Assembly (NCBI GenBank): GCA_018819175.1
Contig: JAHJQQ010000041.1
Span: forward strand, 1 to 64,000
Length of the DNA: 64,000 nt
Direction of reading: 5' to 3'
Source of the DNA: Gammaproteobacteria bacterium
Lineage (GTDB): Bacteria; Pseudomonadota; Gammaproteobacteria; Thiohalobacterales; Thiohalobacteraceae
Numbering within the stretch: position 1 is the first letter of the stretch; each line of letters begins with the position of its first letter. Below the pieces are notes generated by a model. It searched no databases, was not told where the DNA came from, and saw only the letters and a list, made by a program, of their open reading frames with translations. The position numbers were made by a program, and so were the translations under genes. Positions 45,320 through 55,268 of this stretch are shown piece by piece.

Positions 45320-48300
45320 TTAGGCACTCTGCCAATTAGCAGCGATCACAGGGTCCAAATCAGCCCGATAACTTCCAGACAGATTCAGCTCACCACTCGC
45401 CGGCGGAGCGAAGGCTGCCATCGCTTGAACCAGTTGATCAACCTGATCATTCATCAGTTGATAACCATCGCCGGCGTGGATTTCCTCAACTTGATACGCC
45501 GATCCGTTGTACCAACCCTGTATCGTCATCCGGTCTGCAGTGCCGATAACTTGCATCAGCAAATCATTTCCGGAACGTGTGAACCAGAGTTGATCATGGG
45601 CAACATCACCGGTGATATCTATTACATCCGTCGCCTCACCATAGACGTCGGGATTGGCATCCATCGCGTCATAATCATTTATGGTATCGGCTCCATCACC
45701 GCGGCTGAATCTATAGGTATCGTTACCTTGACCTCCGGTAAGGCTGTCATTACCCGCCATACCCCACAACCCGTCATTGCCTCTACCACCGTACAACGTG
45801 TCATTACCCGCCATACCGCGCAGCCTGTCATTACCTCTGCCACCGTGCAACCTGTCATTACCCGCCATACCCTGAAGCGTGTCATTGCCTCTATTTCCGA
45901 ATAACCGGTCATTACCCGCGCCACCATGCAACGTGTCATCACCCGCCATGCCCCGCAGCGTGTCATGGCCCGCATCACCACTCAGCACGTTCGCCGCAGC
46001 ATTGCCCGTGAGGATGTTCGACAGTGCGTTGCCCGTACCATCAATCGCTTCCACGCCCGTCAACGTCAGATGCTCTACATTTTCTGTTAACCTGTATGTA
46101 ACAGCACTATTGACGAGGTCATCACCTTCGTCCACATATTCGGTAACGACATCACCTGTATCATCAACAGAATACGTATCGTTTCCATATCCACCCAGCA
46201 TTGTATCCGCGCCAGCGCCACCATCGAGCACATCATCGCCATTTTGGCCGATTAGTGTGTCGTCGTCAGGTGTGCCAATGAGGGTCAGGTTTCCATCACT
46301 GTTATGAGGATCAAAGGATGGCGCGGGTGGTGCCAAGGCGATCATCTCCGCCATTGAGAGTGTTGTGCCATCGGCAAAACGGAAGAGTTCAATACCCAGT
46401 CCCAGATATTCATCACTACGTCCGAAATCAAGCGTTCCCTCCAGCGGTCCATCTGGCCCATCCTCATCGTCTTCATCAGGCGCTGGAACGATATAGGTAT
46501 GTGGAATCACGATGCGCACACCTTCGCCGGGCGCCCAGGAGATATCCAGGGTCCTGAATGCAGTCCCTAGATCATCCATCCATGGCGATTCACCCCAAGC
46601 ATAGAGCGACACCGGACTATCCAAGACCAACTCACCCCAGGTGAGCGTCAGCTGATTCAGCTCAATATTTTCGGAGAACTCCACAACGTCGGTTTCAATT
46701 ACACCTGCCCGAAAGAGTTGCTCCATCGCGCTGAAATCATTTGGAGATAAGGCAGGTAGATCAGGGATGGCCTCGCCTTGCGCTCGCCGATCAGCGTAAT
46801 CTGGCATTCCGATTGATTGGTAATACCAGTCCGCGTAACGGGACTGTCCCGTTTCAGTGCGGATTTTTATGAACTTCCCGGAATCGGCGATGACATCAAA
46901 GCCCGCTTCGCCGCGCCGGACGACATATACATCTTCACCCTTTCTACCATCGAGATAATCCCCACCCGACCCGCCAATCAGAAGATCATTTGCCGCGCCG
47001 CCTACCAGCTGATCCGTGCCATTGTTTCCGTATAGCAGAGCTCCAATGTCTCTGTTGTCGAACTCACCCGTCAATGTATATTGATCGGGAACAAAATAAT
47101 TCGCATAGCTGCTATCCCAGCGCATCGTATCTGCAACAATCAAATCATCGCCATCGCCACCATCGACAATTGCATGCCCCTCTACAGTAATGGCATTATC
47201 ACCCGCACCGCCAGTAACGCTTTCAAGCGTAAGCGTATCGTCGCGATGCGTTACGCGGTGGGTTACTGTTGTTGAAATCCCGGTCCCCGCCCCATTGTCG
47301 AAAACCCAGACGCCGATAGGCACCTGTGTACCAACATTACCCGTATAGCCATCGAGTTGCATGTCTAGCCCACCATCCTGATCTTGCGATTGTCCGTAGA
47401 CCGTCACCGCAGCTGATCCAGTAGGGATCGAAAATCCTGCAGTTGAGCCAAAAGAATAATAGGTTCTTGAGCCAGCCCCATAGCCAGCCATACCCCCCAC
47501 ACCGCCCACTGATGCGATTATATTCGTACTCGGCATTACTGACTGGGTAGCAGGTGAAGATATATATGAGAATGCTGGAGTATTTTGTGTAAAGGCGTCG
47601 TCGTTCGTAACAATGTTTTCGATTTGAATTTGTGAGCTGTAATAATTTGTACTAGCAAATGTATCGGAAACAAAAGAAGCCACCTTCCGCAACACGCCGT
47701 CTGCTGCCATTGCGTAGCCAGTCGACTCACCGGGTTGTGTAAGCGTTGTGATGAATGTTGCATTCACCTTGTTTATATATCTGGTCGATACAGCGTCGAA
47801 ATCAAGTGGTGTTGTACTTGAAGGGGGCTGAGTTACGAGACTCTCAAGCGCGTACGTTGTACCTGCACCATCCTGCAGTTGCCAATATTGAGGGGCAGAC
47901 GCATAGTCTTGAATCCGGGCGCCCTCATCACTACCACTGAAGCGTATAAGCAGGTCGCTCTGGTCACGCCAGATTTCAATGTCAGCAAGTTCCACTCCTG
48001 CTCCAAGCTCAAGCGTACTCAGCTCGCTACCGTCTTCGATAATCAGATCAGAACCCATACCCCACTGCAGTAGATAACGATCCTCCCCAGCCTCACCCGA
48101 TAATGTGTCATTGCCGACACCGCCATCGAGTATGTCCGCATCTGCTCCACCATATAATGAATCCGCACCCTGCCCACCGAGTAAGGTATCGGCACCATCA
48201 GCACCATATAGCCGGTCATTACCAAGCCCACCGTCGATGGTGTCTGCCACACCACTCCCATAAATGACATCATCGCCTGTGGTCCCGACAATATGGAAGG

Positions 48301-51300
48301 GTACTGTGGATTCACCGAAGAGTTCTTCATGCAACAGAGTTGAGCCATCATCGAAGTGATAACTCTTGATAGTGCCAGAAAGACCGTTTTTGATAATCAA
48401 AGAATCGGCGTCTGTACCATAATTGACAAGTAGATACGAAGCGCCATCATCGGCTTGATACTGGCTGACAGCGACACTCGCACGGTCAATGCCTGGCCCG
48501 AACTCAATTGTGTTAATACCGCTAATATCTACAATGAAATCCGCCCCGCTCCCTAACTCGGCTATATAGACATCGTCCCCCGCACCACCATATAACGCAT
48601 CATCACCCGCCCCACCATGAATGCGATCATTACCATCTTCACCAAACAATTGGTCTGCGCCAGTACCGCCGATGAGAATGTCGTCGCCACTAGCGGCAAG
48701 CAGTAGATCATCACCAGCGAGACCGTCGAGCGTATTCGCTGCGTCATTACCGAACAGTCGATTCGACATGGTATTGCCTGTGACATTAATCGCGACTGAC
48801 GACTGCACGGCAACATTTTCAATGTTATCAGGCAAACGATAGCTGATTGTCGTACCTACTGTGTCGGTGCCCTCGTCGTTATATTCAACGACAATATCCG
48901 CCTCATTATCGACTTCGTAGATGTCATCGCCAGAGCCACCATACATGGCATCTGTTCCGCTACCGCCGAAGAGTTCATCATTACCCTCTCCACCGAATAA
49001 AATATCATTGCCCGTGCCACCGTCCAGATAATCGTCGCCCGCACCACCGATAAGCGTATCGTTACCAATCATGCCGGGGAATCGATAATCTTGATCACCG
49101 AACAATGTGTCATTACCATCGCCGCCATCGAGATAATCATCACCTGAACCACCGATCAGCTCGTCGTTACCCGCTTCACCAAACAGTGCGTCGTTACCCG
49201 TCACACTGAGGTTGTCATATTGATCATCGCCTCTGAGATAATCATCCTCTGTGCCACCATATAAGACGTCATCACCTGCACCACCAAAGAGGTGATCAAC
49301 GCCTGCTTCACCCAGCAGCCGGTCGTTACCGATAATGCTCGCATCTTCGTTATCATCGCCCCATATCCAATCATCGCCGGGTCCACCCAGGAGTAGATCG
49401 CTGTCAGCCCCTCCGATAAGTGCATCGGCGTCTTCATCACCGCTCAGGATATCGTCACCGCCCTCACCGAGGATAATATCGGTGCCTTGGCCGCCGTAGA
49501 GAATGTCGTTTCCATCTGGCTCAGTTGTTATGCCTTCAGAAACATTGGTTAATGTAAAACGGAAATTACCATTCCCATCGTTGCTGATACTGAAATCCCA
49601 GAGCCGCCAATCATTATCAACATCGGCATAGGGGGTAAAATGCGAATCACCGAAGAGCAGATCATCTCCAGACCCCCCTTGGATATGATCACGTCCCGCT
49701 CCACCACTAATGAGATCGCCATCAGCGCCACCATCGATAAAATCGTCGCCGTTACCCGCCGCGGCAGCGTCCTGGCCGCTCCCTAATAAGATCGTGTCAT
49801 CACCACCATCGGTCAGCGCAAAGTCACGGCCTGCACCGGTGTCGACATAATCGGGGCCTACCTCAGATGGAACGTATATCCAGAATGTATTTGCAATGAT
49901 ATTCTCATCATCGGGTGAATCGATACCGTTGATAAACGGCCGGAAGGGTACAGTCGTCACTAAATCGCTTCCATCCCCCGTCGTTACCCGATCACCTCCG
50001 CTTCCACCGACGGTGGTAATGTTCCAGTCCTCGACTTCCGCAACTATGTTCTCGGAAACAAACGCCCAATGCAGTCCCACTGTACCGACAGCAGTATAAT
50101 ATCCAGCGGTATGGTAATAATCGCCCTCCATAGTGATGTCGAGCAACTGAGTATTAGGGGACGTTGAGATATCATATACACCGACATCGTTGTAATTTAA
50201 ATACCTTGACCATAACCGTGGGACGCCATCAGACCCTGGAATATAGCCATACTGTAGATCTTCGGTGTAATTCAAATCTCCAAGATTCACATCAAGATAA
50301 GCTCTAGGGTCTTCAACTTGGTCACCCAACACAATACCAAGATCGCCCGGCTTGTAGTCCAGTATTTTAATGGCGCCATTGATCCATACATCCGTACCCG
50401 TCGCCGTCTCAACCCGAGTGAATGTATAGTTACCATCGTCACTGATGAACGTATTTGCATCCGTCTCGGATACAGATCCGCCTTTCATCACCACGCTGTC
50501 AAACTTTACAACACCATCAGTATCGATAATCGTATCGACACCATCGCCGGTTTGATACAAGTAGGTATCGTGACCTAAACCGCCCTCAAGATGATCATCA
50601 TCACGTCCACCCATGAGTAGATCATCACCCCCACCGCCCTCTAGACGGTCGTCACCCTCAAAACCAAGTAACGTGTCATTACCAGCGCCACCATAGAGAC
50701 GATCAGAGGTATCCTGACCGACGAGTGGATCGTCTTCATCGCCCCCGAAAAGGATTTGATGGTCCGGATCGGGAACATAGGCGGCTCCCCCACTGCCATC
50801 GATGAAAAGACTGAGCGGCGCGCCATTGATGCTTGTGCTGTAGTCGACGTAGCGCCAATCGCCGGGTATCTCTGTGCTGTCCCACTCGTCGCTATAAGAT
50901 TTGTCGCCGAACGACAGAAAGTCGTTATAGTCGCGCTCGCCGCTATCGAATTTCAGTTTCAACGCCAGCATCGCCGCACGGTCCGTTAGATAAGATTCGG
51001 TGAGCGCACCTTCGCGGGAGACAGGGTCGTAGAGATCGAGTTCACCATTCAGGTTGTGGCTGGCATACAGCCCATCATCACCCGTTATGACGAAGGGCAG
51101 CAGGTTTACCAGGGCATACCGGTAAGCCAGACCATCGGGGGTATCGGACAGGGCGTGATTGGCGAGCTGCGTGGGATCGGCCGGTTGTGCAGGGTCCGTC
51201 GGATCTAGTGAAATCAGCGTGATGAAGTCCGCGGTCTGTTGCGCAGCCTGGTAACCCGCACTATTCCTGATTGCCACAATGCGTGTATATAGTGCATCGC

Positions 51301-52252
51301 GCAGATCATCCTCATTGCCTGTAATTGCCGAGCCTGCGCCAAACATGTCCCCCAACGCGTTGACCATGCTTTCCAAGGTCATATCATTCTGATTAGTCGC
51401 GGCGTTCAGAATCGCACCGATGTCAGCCATGTTGGCGGATGAGGAAAGCTCACCGAACAGTGCATAGACTGCAAGCGCATCGGTCAACGGGATGATGCTG
51501 TGGTTTGCCAAGTAGTTGGGCGCCTGATCCTCAATACCCGCGGGTATTGGCACACCCCAATCCAACCCTAAACCTGCCGTAAATGAAAATCCCGCATCCG
51601 CGATTAAATTTGAGACCAGCGACAAATTGAGCGTCGGCTCTGCTTCTAAACCCATCAGTGCCATCAACCCAGGCAAAATACCGCCACCCACGCCTGGAGC
51701 ATTGTATAAATAGGCATGTGAGATGTCTGTGGGGAAATCCAGCGTTAATGCGCCAGCAAGAAATCCTCCCAAGCTATGGCCTGATACGGTAAACCCAGAT
51801 GGAAGCTGACTACCCAACCATAAATCTACTTGATCACGTAGTAATGTATATTGATTTTGATACTCTGCAGTACCTAGCACTCCAATGTCGATGAAATCAG
51901 TCCAAACGTCATTCAGGTCCGATAGCTGCGTTCCTCGCACGGCGAGATGTCGTTCGCCGGTAGGATTACCTGCTTCATTGAGTCGCTCAAAAATCGTAGC
52001 TGATAGTCCCGTGGATCGCTCAACATATCCAGCGAAGACTCCATCGGGATCGTAGAACGGCACAGTCTCAGTGGGATTGTATTGTTCGATAACGCGCCAG
52101 TTTGAAGCGAATTCTGCGGCTTGAACCTGAGACATGCCTGCATCGTTCTGCAAGGATGCAATTCCGGTATTGTCTATATTGCCAATAACAAGATCGGCAT
52201 ATGCTGCCTGGGATAATTTGGCCTGCTCGAAGTATACAGTGGTTATACTCAT
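45320..52252 (-). CDS. Giant RTX protein with N-terminal lipase-like domain, type I secreted
   Basis: 2310 residues. The N-terminal part (about 1-300) is an alpha/beta hydrolase of the lipase class 3 type: AVRGTQLSDLND, then VSGHSLGGFLAG with nucleophile Ser160; His251 (NHSIIPL) is a possible catalytic base. From residue 502 onward blocks of calcium-binding GGxGxDxxx nonapeptides (GGAGNDTLLG) alternate with beta-rich segments, e.g. 502-570, about 840-1180 and a final tandem array near 2100-2180. The last 120 residues (FSRGDGADTINDYD.. MTIQGWYNGSAYQVEEI) form the haemolysin-type calcium-binding-related domain and carry the uncleaved secretion signal. There is no Sec signal peptide. HlyD and HlyB-type genes lie upstream on the same strand. 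Likely an exported, Ca2+-activated lipase or surface protein; substrate unknown. Confidence 0.9.
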   Translation of the reverse strand: MSITTVYFEQAKLSQAAYADLVIGNIDNTGIASLQNDAGMSQVQAAEFASNWRVIEQYNPTETVPFYDPDGVFAGYVERSTGLSATIFERLNEAGNPTGERHLAVRGTQLSDLNDVWTDFIDIGVLGTAEYQNQYTLLRDQVDLWLGSQLPSGFTVSGHSLGGFLAGALTLDFPTDISHAYLYNAPGVGGGILPGLMALMGLEAEPTLNLSLVSNLIADAGFSFTAGLGLDWGVPIPAGIEDQAPNYLANHSIIPLTDALAVYALFGELSSSANMADIGAILNAATNQNDMTLESMVNALGDMFGAGSAITGNEDDLRDALYTRIVAIRNSAGYQAAQQTADFITLISLDPTDPAQPADPTQLANHALSDTPDGLAYRYALVNLLPFVITGDDGLYASHNLNGELDLYDPVSREGALTESYLTDRAAMLALKLKFDSGERDYNDFLSFGDKSYSDEWDSTEIPGDWRYVDYSTSINGAPLSLFIDGSGGAAYVPDPDHQILFGGDEDDPLVGQDTSDRLYGGAGNDTLLGFEGDDRLEGGGGDDLLMGGRDDDHLEGGLGHDTYLYQTGDGVDTIIDTDGVVKFDSVVMKGGSVSETDANTFISDDGNYTFTRVETATGTDVWINGAIKILDYKPGDLGIVLGDQVEDPRAYLDVNLGDLNYTEDLQYGYIPGSDGVPRLWSRYLNYNDVGVYDISTSPNTQLLDITMEGDYYHTAGYYTAVGTVGLHWAFVSENIVAEVEDWNITTVGGSGGDRVTTGDGSDLVTTVPFRPFINGIDSPDDENIIANTFWIYVPSEVGPDYVDTGAGRDFALTDGGDDTILLGSGQDAAAAGNGDDFIDGGADGDLISGGAGRDHIQGGSGDDLLFGDSHFTPYADVDNDWRLWDFSISNDGNGNFRFTLTNVSEGITTEPDGNDILYGGQGTDIILGEGGDDILSGDEDADALIGGADSDLLLGGPGDDWIWGDDNEDASIIGNDRLLGEAGVDHLFGGAGDDVLYGGTEDDYLRGDDQYDNLSVTGNDALFGEAGNDELIGGSGDDYLDGGDGNDTLFGDQDYRFPGMIGNDTLIGGAGDDYLDGGTGNDILFGGEGNDELFGGSGTDAMYGGSGDDIYEVDNEADIVVEYNDEGTDTVGTTISYRLPDNIENVAVQSSVAINVTGNTMSNRLFGNDAANTLDGLAGDDLLLAASGDDILIGGTGADQLFGEDGNDRIHGGAGDDALYGGAGDDVYIAELGSGADFIVDISGINTIEFGPGIDRASVAVSQYQADDGASYLLVNYGTDADSLIIKNGLSGTIKSYHFDDGSTLLHEELFGESTVPFHIVGTTGDDVIYGSGVADTIDGGLGNDRLYGADGADTLLGGQGADSLYGGADADILDGGVGNDTLSGEAGEDRYLLQWGMGSDLIIEDGSELSTLELGAGVELADIEIWRDQSDLLIRFSGSDEGARIQDYASAPQYWQLQDGAGTTYALESLVTQPPSSTTPLDFDAVSTRYINKVNATFITTLTQPGESTGYAMAADGVLRKVASFVSDTFASTNYYSSQIQIENIVTNDDAFTQNTPAFSYISSPATQSVMPSTNIIASVGGVGGMAGYGAGSRTYYSFGSTAGFSIPTGSAAVTVYGQSQDQDGGLDMQLDGYTGNVGTQVPIGVWVFDNGAGTGISTTVTHRVTHRDDTLTLESVTGGAGDNAITVEGHAIVDGGDGDDLIVADTMRWDSSYANYFVPDQYTLTGEFDNRDIGALLYGNNGTDQLVGGAANDLLIGGSGGDYLDGRKGEDVYVVRRGEAGFDVIADSGKFIKIRTETGQSRYADWYYQSIGMPDYADRRAQGEAIPDLPALSPNDFSAMEQLFRAGVIETDVVEFSENIELNQLTLTWGELVLDSPVSLYAWGESPWMDDLGTAFRTLDISWAPGEGVRIVIPHTYIVPAPDEDDEDGPDGPLEGTLDFGRSDEYLGLGIELFRFADGTTLSMAEMIALAPPAPSFDPHNSDGNLTLIGTPDDDTLIGQNGDDVLDGGAGADTMLGGYGNDTYSVDDTGDVVTEYVDEGDDLVNSAVTYRLTENVEHLTLTGVEAIDGTGNALSNILTGNAAANVLSGDAGHDTLRGMAGDDTLHGGAGNDRLFGNRGNDTLQGMAGNDRLHGGRGNDRLRGMAGNDTLYGGRGNDGLWGMAGNDSLTGGQGNDTYRFSRGDGADTINDYDAMDANPDVYGEATDVIDITGDVAHDQLWFTRSGNDLLMQVIGTADRMTIQGWYNGSAYQVEEIHAGDGYQLMNDQVDQLVQAMAAFAPPASGELNLSGSYRADLDPVIAANWQSA
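45728..45975. repeat. Tandem array of RTX nonapeptide codons
   Basis: Nine consecutive 27-base units within the RTX gene. The protein alternates GMAGND and GG(R/A/Q)GND, so the higher-order unit is 54 bases. The near identity of units at DNA level points to recent expansion, in contrast with the diverged repeats earlier in the gene. Confidence 0.85.
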
Positions 52253-52266
52253 GACTTATCTCCCTG

Positions 52267-52836
52267 TCATTGAAGCTTAACGAATATTTTATTAAGAATG
52301 CTTTCACTACCGAAATTTGGGCACGAAAACGACGATGGATGCCATGGGCCTGGGAAATCGCCTCCTCTCCTTGCGTATCCAATCTGTTCGCCAAGGAGCC
52401 TCTTGTCTAATCGACGATAGACTGAGTCGTGATGGCGGAGAATGGCGACTCGCCCATTCTCGCCATTAATGAGGTACCTCGACTCTGATTTGTATATATA
52501 ATCAGGACCTAATGCTTCATCTCCTTTATTTGGCCTAAAGAAATTTATCTGTCCCCACTGATTAAATTTATCCGCTGGCAGCCTAACCGTCTCATACACT
52601 TTAATGCCACCATCAATGGCACACAGGTTCTCAACCTGCCGGTCGTAGTAGATCTTTCGTCCTCCGCTATACCAGAACGATGCGCCTAGCCATATCAGAG
52701 CAAGTAAGAATGCAACTATACTTATGACAGTTGTCTGCTTACCCTCTCTGGCACGTAGTCGTTTAAAGCCTTTCCACAACAGCGATGTCAGCCATAGCCA
52801 AAGCGCGATTACGCCAATTAAATAAACACCACTCAT
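52267..52836 (-). CDS. Hypothetical inner-membrane protein next to the RTX gene
   Basis: 189 residues. Two hydrophobic helices (VYLIGVIALWLWLTSLLW and VISIVAFLLALIWLGASFWY) are followed by a soluble domain with NLCAIDGGIKVYETVRLP. I do not recognise a named family, although proteins with the CAxDGGxxVYETV pattern occur widely in gammaproteobacteria. It ends only 14 bases before the RTX gene starts, so the two are probably co-transcribed and it may assist the RTX protein. Confidence 0.7.
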   Translation of the reverse strand: MSGVYLIGVIALWLWLTSLLWKGFKRLRAREGKQTTVISIVAFLLALIWLGASFWYSGGRKIYYDRQVENLCAIDGGIKVYETVRLPADKFNQWGQINFFRPNKGDEALGPDYIYKSESRYLINGENGRVAILRHHDSVYRRLDKRLLGEQIGYARRGGDFPGPWHPSSFSCPNFGSESILNKIFVKLQ

Positions 52837-52923
52837 GCAGACATCCTCCTATCAACGTCAACGCACATAATTCCTGCCAAGTACATAGTTATAAATAATG
52901 CTTTTATAGAAACCACGATATTG

Positions 52924-52999
52924 CACACCAAAGATCGCAAAGAACGCGGAGATGTTTTAAATAAATATTCTTCGTGTTCTCTGCGCCCTCTGGTGTGAT
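52924..52999. repeat. AGAGAACGCAGAG-family inverted repeat, diverged
   Basis: GCACACCAAAGATCGCAAAG at the left is matched, inverted, by CTCTGCGCCCTCTGGTGTG at the right with several changes. The same family recurs at 54387-54405 (one arm) and in the 54889-55260 tandem array, only around the secretion genes in this window. Confidence 0.65.
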
Positions 53000-53009
53000 A
53001 AAAAATAAA

Positions 53010-54386
53010 TCACCGCTCCCTCAACCCCTCATCCCGATACCGCAGAAACGGACTCAACACAAACTCAATCAACCGCCGCGTGCCGGTCTTCACTTCCACC
53101 GTCACCGCCATGCCCGGCGTAAGATTGACCAGCTTGTCGCCAACCTGAATTGTTGTGTCCTCCATCAACACCCGTGCCGCATAGATCAGGCCTTTCTGCT
53201 CATCGGTCACGGCGTCACTGGACACATCGATCACCTCGGCATCCAGAGTTCCATACTTCGTAAATGTGAAAGTTTCAACCTTGATCTCGGCAGCCTGCCC
53301 TTCTTCGACAAAACCGATGTCCTTGTTGAGTACCCAGGCCTCGATCTCCAACTCGCCTTGTTGCGGAACGATCTTGAGCAGTTCCTGAGCGGGTGTGACG
53401 ACACCACCGACGGTGTGCACGGCCAGTTGCTGAACGATGCCGGCGATGGGTGCGGTGAGCGTTTGCAGGCCGGTGCGCTGTTCGGCCTTGATGAGTTCCT
53501 GTTTGAGACCGGACACTTGTCGTTCTGTTTCAGTCAGCTCGGTGTAAACCTTTCCAGTGAATTCCGCCTGCATGCCGTTGCGCTGCTGACGTGCCTCCGT
53601 GATGGCGGCATGGAGTTCGAGGCTGCGCTGTTTGTGGCTTTCCAGGTCTTGCTGTTGCTCGATACGCTCCTGTTCCAGTTCCAGCCACTGGTTTTCGGCC
53701 ACGAGTTTTTTAGCGACCAGGCCTTTCAGGGCCTCGGCTCGTTTGCTTATGAGTGGCAGGGTCTGTTGCAGTTTGCTGACTTGCGATTTAACGCCTGCGA
53801 GTTCGGCCGTGCGCTTGAGGAGATCTGCATCCAGGGCTGCTAGTTTGGCTGTGAACTCGGTCCATTGGGTACGGAGCAGATGCCGCTGGAGTGTCAGTAC
53901 GGCCTCATCGATGCTTGTCAGGTGTGCGGCGTCGATCTCAGGGAAGATTTCTCGATCGGCCGCCGTCGGCTCCGTGCTGTGTTGTGCCTGAAGGGTCTGA
54001 ATCAGTGCCGTAAGCCGGGCATGGTTTAACTGTGCGGTTTGATATTCGCGGGTCAGGCGATCACGGTCGGCACTGCTCAGGGTCGAGTCAAGTTCGATCA
54101 ACACGTCACCCTGTTCAACCTGCTGGCCTTCCCTGACATGGATGGCGCGCACACTACCGATTTCCAAGGGCTGGATAATCTTCACATGACCGCTGGGAAT
54201 GATCTTGCCCTGGGCAGTGGCCACGATATCGATCTTACCGACAAGGGCCCAGACCAGCGCGATGACGAAGAACGCTATCACCGACCAGATGATGGCACGC
54301 CCGAGCGGCGATGGCGGGCGTTCCTGGATTTCCAGGGCGGCGGGGAGGAAGTCGAGTTCGTGGGTTGTTCTCATGGGTTTGTTCAC
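53010..54386 (-). CDS. hlyD: HlyD-family type I secretion membrane fusion protein
   Basis: 458 residues. One transmembrane helix (about 30-52, IIWSVIAFFVIALVWALVG), the lipoyl half-motif AQGKIIPSGHVKIIQPLEIG, long coiled coils (about 110-290) and the C-terminal barrel VLNKDIGFVEEGQAAEIKVETF are all present. It bridges the ABC exporter to TolC, which is not encoded here. Confidence 0.95.
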   Translation of the reverse strand: MNKPMRTTHELDFLPAALEIQERPPSPLGRAIIWSVIAFFVIALVWALVGKIDIVATAQGKIIPSGHVKIIQPLEIGSVRAIHVREGQQVEQGDVLIELDSTLSSADRDRLTREYQTAQLNHARLTALIQTLQAQHSTEPTAADREIFPEIDAAHLTSIDEAVLTLQRHLLRTQWTEFTAKLAALDADLLKRTAELAGVKSQVSKLQQTLPLISKRAEALKGLVAKKLVAENQWLELEQERIEQQQDLESHKQRSLELHAAITEARQQRNGMQAEFTGKVYTELTETERQVSGLKQELIKAEQRTGLQTLTAPIAGIVQQLAVHTVGGVVTPAQELLKIVPQQGELEIEAWVLNKDIGFVEEGQAAEIKVETFTFTKYGTLDAEVIDVSSDAVTDEQKGLIYAARVLMEDTTIQVGDKLVNLTPGMAVTVEVKTGTRRLIEFVLSPFLRYRDEGLRER

Positions 54387-54429
54387 ACCAGAGGGTACGG
54401 AGGAAACAGAGAATTATTATTGTCTTGTT

Positions 54430-54843
54430 TCATGGGGTCACATCCGTAGTGTGCATGTCTATGTTGTATATTCGACGTTTTATGCCATTCTTCAGATAAC
54501 GCTCATTAAAATTCATTAACAGGCCGAGTCGTTTTCCTGACAATCGGAGATAGCTAATGAGCTGTGCATCATGAATGGGCTGTAATTTTTCGACAGCTTT
54601 CAACTCAACTATCACAGCATCTTCTACCAGCAGATCTATGCGATAACCACACGTAAGCTCTATGTCCTTGTACCGAATTGGCAGCTCCAGTTGCCGACCA
54701 ACAGTAAGCCCAGCATGCCCCAGTTCATAGACCATACAAGCCTCGTAGCTCGACTCCAGAAGACCAGGCCCTAACTGCTTATGCACCTCAATACCGCATC
54801 GAATAATCCGATCCGTGATGCTGTTCAGTTCTGTCGCGTCCAT
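54430..54843 (-). CDS. GxxExxY protein
   Basis: 137 residues from ATG 54843 (MDATELNSITDRIIRCG). GPGLLESSYEACM provides the defining GxxExxY and the region IDLLVEDAVIVELKAVEKL resembles a PD-(D/E)XK nuclease core. The family is widespread and without established function, often found beside unrelated genes and repeats. It lies between hlyD and hlyB, interrupting the usual adjacency, so it may have been inserted later. Confidence 0.85.
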   Translation of the reverse strand: MDATELNSITDRIIRCGIEVHKQLGPGLLESSYEACMVYELGHAGLTVGRQLELPIRYKDIELTCGYRIDLLVEDAVIVELKAVEKLQPIHDAQLISYLRLSGKRLGLLMNFNERYLKNGIKRRIYNIDMHTTDVTP

Positions 54844-54888
54844 GCGAACTCCTGTATTAAAATAATATAAACATGTCACACCTGAGAG

Positions 54889-55268
54889 CACGGAGAACAC
54901 AGAGATAAAATCATAAATAGAAAAACTCTGTGACCTCTGCGTTCTCTGTTGTGAAAGTTTTCATTTCACAACACCCACCACCGCCTCCTCCGACTGCAAC
55001 ACCCATTAGCGCGAGTATTGACCTCCTCTATTGAGCAAGTCACGGAGAACGCAGAGATAAATTCATATATAGAAAAACTCTGTGACCTCTGCGTTCTCTG
55101 GTGTGAAAGTTTTCATTTCACAACACCCACCACCGCCTCCTCCGACTGTAACGCCCACAAGCGCGAGTATTGACCTCCCCTATTGAGCAAGTCACGGAGA
55201 ACGCAGAGATAAATTCATAAATAGAAAAACTCTGTGATCTCTGCGTTCTCTGGTGTGATAATTTTTCA
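54889..55268. repeat. 152-bp tandem repeat that duplicates the end of the hlyB-type gene
   Basis: The segment CACGGAGAAC recurs at 54889, 55041 and 55193. Each unit joins about 80 bases copied from the 3' end of the ABC transporter gene (stop codons at 55266, 55113 and 54961) to an AGAGAACGCAGAG palindrome. The first duplicate still reads RGGQYSRLWALQS and then EEAVVGVVK; the second has a TTG-to-TAA change that breaks it. There is no other gene in 54844-55265. Confidence 0.92.

Noticed and set aside
45728..49500. Regular repeats that could suggest a CRISPR array
   Set aside because: They are codons of RTX nonapeptides in one long frame, with no unique spacers.
54889..55260. Tandem repeats as a second, truncated exporter gene
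   Set aside because: Only the last codons are duplicated; there is no start or upstream coding sequence.
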